From: Bacteroidales bacterium M2
GTDB lineage: Bacteria; Bacteroidota; Bacteroidia; Bacteroidales; Muribaculaceae
Reading direction: 5' to 3'
Assembly: GCA_001689415.1 (NCBI GenBank)
Contig: LUJM01000077.1
Coordinates: 1-5,261 of the forward strand
Length of the DNA: 5,261 nt
Shown: positions 1-5,261 of the stretch, piece by piece
Numbering within the stretch: position 1 is the first letter of the stretch
How the letters are laid out: each line of letters opens with the position of its first letter
The notes under the pieces: model-generated
The model's database searches: none
Seen by the model: the letters and a program-made list of their open reading frames with translations, nothing else
Told to the model about the DNA's origin: nothing
Program-made: the position numbers and the translations under genes

Positions 1-31
1 GCATGATTAAGTTTCACCACTAATGATGGAG

Positions 32-66
32 AATTTATAATGCATAATTCATAATGCTGAATTTAT
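32..66. repeat. Tandem AT-rich heptamer array, five units
   Basis: Five consecutive 7-base units all begin with AAT: AATTTAT, AATGCAT, AATTCAT, AATGCTG and AATTTAT. The units are imperfect copies with no spacer between them, and the first and last are identical. The array ends 52 bases before the start codon of the first lipoprotein gene, so a change in unit number would alter the spacing of anything upstream. Period-7 tracts of this style are, from general familiarity, recurrent between genes in Bacteroidota. Their function is unknown. A related tract lies just after the second gene. Confidence 0.7.
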
Positions 67-73
67 TCTCGGA

Positions 74-102
74 TTTAACAATATAAAAAAGCGATAGCTT
101 AG
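74..102 (+). promoter_or_regulatory. Weak Bacteroides-type promoter candidate
   Basis: TAGCTTAG at 95-102 differs by one base from the Bacteroides -7 consensus TAnnTTTG. A TTTA at 74-77 lies 17 bases upstream in place of the TTTG -33 element, which is usually somewhat farther away. Transcription would then start about 10 bases before the ATG, giving a very short leader that excludes the purine-rich AGAGGA at 101-106. That makes the call doubtful; the true promoter could equally lie left of the window. AAAGG at 114-118 directly abuts the ATG and is too close to act as a classical ribosome binding site. Confidence 0.22.
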
Positions 103-118
103 AGGAATTTAATAAAGG

Positions 119-1597
119 ATGAAAATCTTACACGACATATTGACCCCTTTGGTAACGATGCTGCTGGTGTCGATACTTGCGTCGTGTAGCAACCAAACCG
201 AGCTACCGACGCCTTTATCGCCGGAAGCGCAGATCGTACTGAAACTAACCGTTAGCGGTACTTCCGCCGGGTCGCGAGCACCCTCTACCCCCGAGGGTGG
301 CTATCACCGCGGCGAGGGGTATGAAAACTTCATCGATGTGGAGTCGCAAGACTTCAGATTATATTTCTTCGACGAGAATAATAAGTATATAGCGCCCTTC
401 GAGGTGGCGTTTCTTCTACGCTGCGAATCGGGCTATTCGTCGAAGACCTATATGGTGTATAGTCTCGGAATGACCGAGGCTCTCAATCAACCAATCAAGG
501 TTGTGGCTCTTGCCAACTGGCCCGCTTATCCGGATGCGTCGACTCTTGAAAAGGGCGTTACGACTATAGCGGACATAGTAGGGCAGGAGTATAAGTTCGA
601 CGCTTCGAAAATGGAGCTGTCGGCCGAAAATCCGGTGCCGCTGTATGGCGTGACTGATGTAAAGACCCTGAGCTACAATGATGAAAATGTAGCCGATTTG
701 GGCACAATACATATGCTGCGAGCGTATGCGAAGGTTGAGGTAAACCTGAACCCGGATTGTGTGTTCCCAATCGAGTGGGTCAAGCTCAACCGCTACAATG
801 AGCGGGGTTATTGCGCTCCGCAGGGTGTGTACCTGCAGTCGCAGTATGTCTATAACAACTATGACCAGGACTATACGCACGAGCCGTCGATACCTGCCGG
901 TGCTGAGGTGACAAAGGATCTGGAATTTATAAAGGTCGACGACAGCCGTTGGCTGGCTTATGTGCCCGAGTACCGCAATGTAGGTCGCCCGGACAATCAA
1001 AAGTCGGTGATCCGGATAAAATTTAAGGGAGCAGAGTCGGACGTCGATAATCTGTACTTTGCGACCTATGATTTGAATACGTCGCCTAACCGACCGGTGA
1101 AACACTTCGATGTTCTTCGCAATGTATGGTATAAATTTACCGTCAACAAGCAGTCGCCGCCATTGGTGCAGGTAGTGCCTTATAACGAGGTAGACCTCGG
1201 CCCTCTCTTCGGCCTGATGATAGACCGTAACCTTGTGCCAATCTACGAGGAAGACGGCTCGATACGCTATTGGTATGACCGCGATACCGGTCTCTACTAT
1301 GGCCCGGACAAGACAACAGTAATCGATGACCCATATCTGACAGTCGACCCCGGTACGGGCTGGACGATAATCCGCGACCTCCACGACCGCGTGATAGGTT
1401 ACTACGACCCCAAAAATGGCGATTACTACGATAAGGATCGTAAAAAGGTGCCATATCTTAATATCGACGCATCGACCGGCTGGGAGATTATTCGAGATGA
1501 AAATGGCAATGTGATAGGGTATTATGACCCGATCAACGATAAGTATTACGATGCGGATAAGAAAACAGAAAAACCGTCTCTTAGGGAACTCAAATGA
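119..1597 (+). CDS. Fimbrillin-like (type V pilus family) lipoprotein with C-terminal YYD repeats
   Basis: The product is probably an exported outer-membrane lipoprotein of the FimA/Mfa1/Mfa2 superfamily, in which such proteins are stalk, anchor or accessory subunits of type V pili. A signal peptide (K2, hydrophobic 8-20) ends in lipobox LASC with the lipidated Cys at 23. M14 was rejected as start because it would remove the basic n-region. The body shows family-style motifs: RLYFFD (80-85), VVALAN (128-133), PLYG (174-177), LRAYAKVEV (200-208), YVPEY (281-285) and FDVLRNVWYKFTV (330-342). An SRA at 52-54 could be the processing arginine typical of these pilins. After VDLGPLFGL (358-366) comes an extension to residue 486 made of 40-residue aromatic repeats, which is not part of a canonical pilin. 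The gene is translationally coupled to the larger lipoprotein downstream. Family membership is fairly secure; the exact role (anchor, stalk or accessory) is not. Confidence 0.78.
   Translation: MKILHDILTPLVTMLLVSILASCSNQTELPTPLSPEAQIVLKLTVSGTSAGSRAPSTPEGGYHRGEGYENFIDVESQDFRLYFFDENNKYIAPFEVAFLLRCESGYSSKTYMVYSLGMTEALNQPIKVVALANWPAYPDASTLEKGVTTIADIVGQEYKFDASKMELSAENPVPLYGVTDVKTLSYNDENVADLGTIHMLRAYAKVEVNLNPDCVFPIEWVKLNRYNERGYCAPQGVYLQSQYVYNNYDQDYTHEPSIPAGAEVTKDLEFIKVDDSRWLAYVPEYRNVGRPDNQKSVIRIKFKGAESDVDNLYFATYDLNTSPNRPVKHFDVLRNVWYKFTVNKQSPPLVQVVPYNEVDLGPLFGLMIDRNLVPIYEEDGSIRYWYDRDTGLYYGPDKTTVIDDPYLTVDPGTGWTIIRDLHDRVIGYYDPKNGDYYDKDRKKVPYLNIDASTGWEIIRDENGNVIGYYDPINDKYYDADKKTEKPSLRELK
1214..1576 (+). 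repeat. Protein-level tandem repeats (GYYD/KYYD modules) at the C-terminus of the first lipoprotein
   Basis: Residues 406-445 (1334-1453) and 446-486 (1454-1576) are tandem copies of a unit patterned as YL-x2-D-x2-TGW-x-IIRD-x4-VIGYYDP-x-N-x2-YYD-x-D. They match at 23 of 40 positions. A degenerate copy at 366-405 keeps the second half: YWYDRDTGLYYGPDK (384-398) aligns with GYYDPKNGDYYDKDR (427-441). Of the 23 identical residues, 12 use different codons; GYYD, for example, is ggt-tac-tac-gac in one copy and ggg-tat-tat-gac in the next. The copies are therefore old and the pattern looks maintained at protein level. Each unit plausibly forms beta hairpins with exposed aromatic pairs. The resemblance to W/YY-rich cell-wall or sugar-binding repeats is superficial. 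Confidence 0.85.
1583..1597 (+). promoter_or_regulatory. ATGA stop/start overlap with SD-like AGGGA (translational coupling)
   Basis: The TGA of the first gene (1595-1597) overlaps the ATG of the second (1594-1596). AGGGA at 1583-1587 lies six bases before that ATG, a good Shine-Dalgarno spacing, which is notable because Bacteroidota often lack such sites. The arrangement implies one transcript and coupled translation, so the two lipoproteins are probably made together. It also fixes the start of the second gene, since the next residues form a proper signal peptide. Confidence 0.7.
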
Positions 1598-4500
1598 AAC
1601 TGAAATTTAAACATACGATATATTGTATAGCAGCCGTGTTGGGAATGACGGTTCTTTGGGCGTGTGAAGATGATTTCAACCCGGGAATCGGCGGAGTAGT
1701 TGATGGCTCTATGACAACGCTGCCTGTAGTTGTCAGTTTCGAGCCGGAGTCGGCTGTCGACGTAGCGAGTCGCGCCATGACAGCGCAGGACGGATTGGCG
1801 ATACAGAATATCAACTCGTTTTGGATGGTGCTGTACAATCAGGACGGCACTCACTTTAAGACATTCCATATCCGCGAAGGCGGCGTTAATTTGACTAATG
1901 AGCATCCGGGCTTTGTTAGCAATATCAAGTACAATGGCGACAGCGACAACCGCCTTCCCGACGAGGGTCACCTTGGAGATAATGCCGCCGGTCGCCTTGA
2001 ATTCGACCTCAATATACCCTCGGACCGTTATTATATCTATGGCGTTGCGAACGTGAAAGACTTTGGCAGCAAGGATATTTCGACCCGCGACCGACTGAAG
2101 AATATCGAGTGCAAGTGGGACAGCTTGTCGATAGCCAATAATAGCGAGATGTTCGGCATCTTTTCGATCGGTCAGAACCGCGGCGCGAGCGACAACGACC
2201 CAATCGCGGTTACCGTGCGCAATGACAAGGCTCAGCAGCTTCACTGCTGGCTGCGCCGCCTTGCGTCGAAGGTGACAGTGGCATTCGACGGCTCGGACCT
2301 TTACGACAACGTAGAGGTTTATATCGATACTATCATGGTTTGCGATGTGGCCAAGAAGTGTATTCTCGGCATGCCTAACTATCCGGGCCAGGCCGACCCA
2401 GGCGACCCTGAGACACGCCTGGAATCGAGCAAGCGCTATGAAGTAGAGAATGGTGTATACCGCGTTGGTGGCATCGATGAGGTACAGAAGATCACTACGA
2501 GCAATCTTGCTACCATTACGCCCTCGAATTACTATCATATCTGCAACTCATCGCATATCTATGGCGGCGAAGGCAGCAGCGACGGAGAAGACGAGCAAAT
2601 CAATATTCACAAGCACAGCCATTCTGCCAAGGCGCTCTACTTCTACGAAAACCTTCAGGGCGAAGGCAAGGATAAGAAGCAGAGTCTCGACGGTGTGAAT
2701 ATATGGAAGCCCAACCCTGTAGAGAATGATCTTAATTCGGGTTGGAAGGACGGCAAGGCGTACGGCACTTATATCGAGGTGCGCGGCTACTATCGCAACA
2801 CCGCCCCCGACGGCAGCGTGAGCTCCGGTTGGATCAAGTACCGCTTTATGCTCGGTCAGGACGAGAAGACCAACTACGATGCCCTGCGCAACACCCACTA
2901 CAAGGTGACACTGAAGCTACGTGGTTTCGGCAACGATTACGACTGGCATATTGACTATAAGGAAGAAACCGGTATCTATATCACGACACCGCAGTATATA
3001 TCGTACCTTTACAATAAGTCGATGTATGCCACGGTGAAAATCGTGGGCGAAATGGAGCCGAATACAGTGCTTCGTGCAGATATCCTTGATAATACCGACC
3101 CGAACTTTGTAGAATGGGGCCCCTGGGGTGATGACAAGGCAAATGAATCCGGCGAAATCGAATTCCCCGATCCGAATAAGAGATCGTACGACGGTCATCC
3201 GATTTATTTTAAAACCAATTTAGATTGGAGAGCGAAGGGAGCACGTACATCGTTCCTGTCGCTTCGCAAGACCAGTGTGCTTCGCATCGAGCCGGATGAA
3301 GCAACGGGCGTGCAGTCGTGGCAAATAACCGCAGACGATGCTCTCACCTATCTCAACAAAAATTACATAGATAATAATAAAGGTTGGCGAGAGTATGCGA
3401 TAAAAGCATCGGCCGTACCTGAAAATGACGAGACGGATGGCCGCTATACATTGCAGGAGAGCCGAAAAAAGAAACTTGACGATGGCAGCGAGGTAGTAGT
3501 AGAACGCCTATATCGCATACCGTTGTTTACCCGAGCCAAGGAGCTTGTGACCAAAACAGGCTTTACCGGCAATAACCCCTATGTGGCTTATCCCCGCAAG
3601 ATGACCGTGCGATTTACAGCAAGTATCAAGGATGAGGTTACAGGAGCGTTTACACCTCGTACGTTTGATCTCGAAATAATACAGGTGCGAAGGATTGTCA
3701 ACCCTAAGGGAGTATGGCGCAAGGCCGGCAGTACAGATCCCTTCGAGGTTACTCTGCTTCGTCTGCCCGAAGACGGAGCAGCCAATTTCAAGCCTTTTAA
3801 CTCTATAGGCAAATGGAGTGCAGAGGTTGTGAGCCAGTCGGACCCTGTTATATCGTTATCGTCGACCACGCAAGGCAGTGGCGACGGCAAGCCCCAGCAC
3901 AATGTACGCCGAGTAGAGGGCGAGGATGAAAGGCCTGTCAACTTCACGATAAATTTCAACGGAGCGCAATCGGGCTTTGCTATAGTGCGAGTTCGCTACC
4001 ATAATTATACCTGCGAGCACGATATATTCTGTATGGTTGGCATGCAGCCGGTGCAGATAGATCCCAAGCAAAATGTATGGTGGATGCCAACGAATGTGTA
4101 TCGCTTCGAAACGGACGGCAAGGCTATCTATGCCGAGTCGCCGCTGCAGGAAGGTTCGCTGTTCCGCAGGGGTAACCTTACGGCAATTACTCCGGATAAT
4201 AATCCTGTGAACAAGGTTCATGAAGGTACGGGCTATGATCAGTATTTTAGTGTATTAGAGGCCGGCAGTGTGACGAAGACTTCTAAAAAATGGTCAGAAT
4301 GCCGTGGGGATCGTAGTAAAGCAAGGTTTATGAACTGGGAAATAGCGAATGAGAATGAGCGTATCGCAGACTGCGAGAATGACTTCTATACACTGACCAG
4401 CCCGAGTGGTAATCTTGAGTTCCCAATCAAGAAGGCCTACGGCGTGCTTTATGGCGAGGGTGCAGACTCTGCAGCGCACAAGGTGGTTGATGCGTATGGC

Positions 4501-4992
4501 TACGACAGCGAGACCGGTGCTGAATCAATCAAGGGTATGCTCGGCGTATTTGTATATAATGCTGATAATGCCCGCACGGTGTTCCTGCCTTTGGGAAAAT
4601 CCGGCCATGGCCGTCGAAAGGGTATAGTCGCTTGGGCTCCTGGTCCAGATTTACCCGGCACTATGCGTTATTCCTCGCGAAGTGAATATAATAAGGATTC
4701 TTATCAAACCCCTATGTTTGCGGATCTTTATCGCCGCCCCGGTGCGCTATATTGGTGTAAGATGTATTATACTGCTGAAAAGGATAAGTTTATGTATGAT
4801 AAAGACGGCAACTTGATAAAATGGAATAATAACCCGGTTTTCAGAGTAGAAAGGTCTTCATCATTTGATATCAATTTCTATTCAATGGGCTTTGAGGGTT
4901 TCTCTAATGGTGCAATAGAGGAGCGTAGTTGGAACGATAATAACGAATCCGATGCCTGCTTTATCCGTACTGTGCGGACGGTTGCGCCGTGA
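1594..4992 (+). CDS. Large DUF4906-type fimbrial surface lipoprotein, putative tip/adhesin subunit
   Basis: The signal peptide (K2, K4, K6, hydrophobic 8-22) ends in lipobox LWAC with Cys 24. The following EDD (25-27) fits the acidic export signal that sends Bacteroidota lipoproteins to the cell surface. Residues about 45-455 are fimbrillin-like: SRA (59-61), YYIYGVANV (146-154), LRRLASKVTV (220-229), ALYFYENLQG (347-356), TYIEVRGYY (392-400) and YDALRNTHYKVTLKL (428-442). Residues about 460-700 are beta-rich. About 700-816, from RRIVNPKGVWRK to the TCEHDIFCMVG segment, resemble a BACON/Ig-like domain. From about 945 to the end, GVFVYN (984-989), VFLPLGKSGHGRRK (996-1009), RRPGALYW (1047-1054) and SDACFIRTVR (1119-1128) resemble C-type-lectin-fold FISUMP-like endings. 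At 1132 residues it far exceeds simple pilins (about 300-500), so a tip or adhesin role is inferred. Family names come from remembered motifs, not a profile search. Confidence 0.8.
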   Translation: MKLKFKHTIYCIAAVLGMTVLWACEDDFNPGIGGVVDGSMTTLPVVVSFEPESAVDVASRAMTAQDGLAIQNINSFWMVLYNQDGTHFKTFHIREGGVNLTNEHPGFVSNIKYNGDSDNRLPDEGHLGDNAAGRLEFDLNIPSDRYYIYGVANVKDFGSKDISTRDRLKNIECKWDSLSIANNSEMFGIFSIGQNRGASDNDPIAVTVRNDKAQQLHCWLRRLASKVTVAFDGSDLYDNVEVYIDTIMVCDVAKKCILGMPNYPGQADPGDPETRLESSKRYEVENGVYRVGGIDEVQKITTSNLATITPSNYYHICNSSHIYGGEGSSDGEDEQINIHKHSHSAKALYFYENLQGEGKDKKQSLDGVNIWKPNPVENDLNSGWKDGKAYGTYIEVRGYYRNTAPDGSVSSGWIKYRFMLGQDEKTNYDALRNTHYKVTLKLRGFGNDYDWHIDYKEETGIYITTPQYISYLYNKSMYATVKIVGEMEPNTVLRADILDNTDPNFVEWGPWGDDKANESGEIEFPDPNKRSYDGHPIYFKTNLDWRAKGARTSFLSLRKTSVLRIEPDEATGVQSWQITADDALTYLNKNYIDNNKGWREYAIKASAVPENDETDGRYTLQESRKKKLDDGSEVVVERLYRIPLFTRAKELVTKTGFTGNNPYVAYPRKMTVRFTASIKDEVTGAFTPRTFDLEIIQVRRIVNPKGVWRKAGSTDPFEVTLLRLPEDGAANFKPFNSIGKWSAEVVSQSDPVISLSSTTQGSGDGKPQHNVRRVEGEDERPVNFTINFNGAQSGFAIVRVRYHNYTCEHDIFCMVGMQPVQIDPKQNVWWMPTNVYRFETDGKAIYAESPLQEGSLFRRGNLTAITPDNNPVNKVHEGTGYDQYFSVLEAGSVTKTSKKWSECRGDRSKARFMNWEIANENERIADCENDFYTLTSPSGNLEFPIKKAYGVLYGEGADSAAHKVVDAYGYDSETGAESIKGMLGVFVYNADNARTVFLPLGKSGHGRRKGIVAWAPGPDLPGTMRYSSRSEYNKDSYQTPMFADLYRRPGALYWCKMYYTAEKDKFMYDKDGNLIKWNNNPVFRVERSSSFDINFYSMGFEGFSNGAIEERSWNDNNESDACFIRTVRTVAP

Positions 4993-5008
4993 GAAAGTAG
5001 TTTGTTTT

Positions 5009-5029
5009 AATGCGCAATGCGTAATGATT
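5009..5029. repeat. Heptamer tract, three units
   Basis: Three adjacent units, AATGCGC, AATGCGT and AATGATT, begin 16 bases after the stop codon of the second lipoprotein gene. They share the AAT start and 7-base period of the array before the first gene, but carry GC in the middle positions. TGCGCA within it (5012-5017, with the preceding unit's bases) is self-complementary. It probably belongs to the same broad class of Bacteroidota intergenic heptamers; no function is assigned. Confidence 0.55.
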
Positions 5030-5030
5030 T

Positions 5031-5110
5031 AGAGGGCCGGAGCCTGGTGTGGGAAGTGCCTTCGACACTTAGTGCCTGAGGTGTGATGCCGTCCCCGGCA
5101 AACTTCGTAA
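5031..5110. other. GC-rich intergenic block with small hairpins, possible dispersed repeat
   Basis: This block is much more GC-rich than the AT-rich tracts on either side. It holds repeated short words: GGTGTG at 5046-5051 and 5080-5085, and AGTGCC at 5055-5060 and 5071-5076. It can form two small hairpins. On the minus strand one frame runs open from about 5129 down to a TAA at 5007-5009, about 40 codons including KFAGDGITPQALSVEG. It has no ATG, GTG or TTG start and is preceded by an in-frame stop, so it is not called a gene. The combination suggests an intergenic repeat element, which is inference. Confidence 0.4.
5054..5100 (+). terminator. Two weak hairpins after the operon, possible transcript end
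   Basis: AAGTG (5054-5058) pairs with CACTT (5066-5070) around a 7-base loop. TGCCG (5087-5091) pairs with CGGCA (5096-5100) around a TCCC tetraloop. Neither is followed by a clear run of T, so a classical intrinsic terminator is not demonstrated. They are the nearest compact hairpins after the stop at 4992 and could end or stabilise the transcript. Confidence 0.25.
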
Positions 5111-5130
5111 TGCCTTTGCGTTGAGACCCG

Positions 5131-5157
5131 GTTTAAGGTTTGGGTTTAAAGTTTAGG
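5131..5157. repeat. GTTTARG-like short tandem tract
   Basis: Four degenerate units, GTTTAAG, GTTTGGG, GTTTAAA and GTTTAGG, start at 5131, 5138, 5144 and 5151. The spacing is 7, 6 and 7 bases, with the second and third units sharing a G. This is a third short-period tract in the window and differs in composition from the AAT heptamers. Such tracts recur between genes in some Bacteroidota as far as I know; the role is unknown. Confidence 0.5.
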
Positions 5158-5189
5158 TAATGGTTTTTGCTTATGGCGAAAGAGTGCTT

Positions 5190-5234
5190 GCAATAGGAGC
5201 TTGGCTCTCCGAGACAAGCCTCGGCCAGTATTGC
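5190..5234. other. Branched inverted-repeat structure (possible three-way junction)
   Basis: GCAATA (5190-5195) can pair with TATTGC (5229-5234). It would enclose hairpin GAGC-TTG-GCTC (5197-5207) and hairpin CCGAG-ACAAGC-CTCGG (5209-5224). An alternative fold, GCTTG (5199-5203) with CAAGC (5215-5219), is mutually exclusive with both inner hairpins. No T-run follows on either strand, so it is not a convincing terminator. It could be a structured RNA, a regulatory leader of a gene to the right, or an intergenic repeat. Confidence 0.35.
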
Positions 5235-5261
5235 TAATGTTTTGAATACCAACGCCTAATC

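Noticed and set aside
3..23. Possible tail of an upstream gene ending in TAA at 21-23 (MIKFHH)
   Set aside because: Only this forward frame is open at the left edge, so it could be the end of a preceding gene. Six codons are too few to support a call.
416..1384. Long minus-strand open frame (322 codons) opposite the first lipoprotein gene
   Set aside because: It lies wholly inside a convincing plus-strand gene with signal peptide and family motifs. The product shows no recognisable domain and looks like a complement shadow rich in I, R and V.
1546..2538. Long minus-strand open frame (330 codons) across the gene junction
   Set aside because: It is antisense to both real genes and spans their overlap, with no ribosome site or family motif seen. 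It is best explained by codon bias of the plus-strand genes.
5087..5100. Strong intrinsic terminator
   Set aside because: The TGCCG/CGGCA hairpin is only 5 bp and is followed by AACTTCG rather than a T-run, so it is kept only as a weak candidate.
5009..5129. Minus-strand small protein of about 40 codons
   Set aside because: It has no ATG, GTG or TTG start after the upstream in-frame stop, and its end falls in a low-complexity heptamer tract. It is treated as a probable intergenic repeat instead.
1..5261. CRISPR array, tRNA, rRNA, insertion sequence or integrase
   Set aside because: No regularly spaced 25-40 base repeats, no tRNA-like cloverleaf with conserved arms, no rRNA-like sequence and no transposase or recombinase motifs were seen on either strand.

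Overview
The window looks like a piece of a Bacteroidales (Bacteroidota) chromosome, probably from a gut commensal. The evidence is two large lipoproteins with fimbrillin (type V pilus) hallmarks, little use of Shine-Dalgarno sites, moderate G+C, and AT-rich heptamer tracts between genes. Genus-level placement is not supportable; a Muribaculaceae- or Bacteroides-like host is a guess from codon style.

Layout. Positions 1-118 are a non-coding leader with five back-to-back AAT-starting heptamers (32-66) and a weak Bacteroides-type promoter candidate. Positions 119-1597 encode a 492-residue lipoprotein with a fimbrillin-like body (about residues 38-346) and an unusual C-terminal extension of two clear and one degenerate 40-residue aromatic repeats. 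Positions 1594-4992 encode a 1132-residue lipoprotein that overlaps the first gene by ATGA. It has a fimbrillin-like N-terminal half, beta-rich middle segments and a C-terminal module resembling the C-type-lectin/FISUMP-like ends of large Bacteroides DUF4906-type fimbrial proteins. Positions 4993-5261 hold no gene I can support. They contain a second heptamer tract, a GC-rich block with small hairpins and a start-less minus-strand open frame, a GTTTARG-like tract and a branched inverted-repeat structure at the right end.

Working model (inference). The two genes form one translationally coupled unit that exports two outer-membrane lipoproteins. The first would be a small pilus-family subunit or anchor with a repeat tail. 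The second would be a large multidomain subunit, plausibly a tip or surface adhesin. No major fimbrillin, protease, regulator or integrase is visible, so any remaining pilus genes must lie outside the window. The most distinctive signals are the YYD-repeat tail of the first protein and the heptamer tracts flanking the gene pair on both sides.
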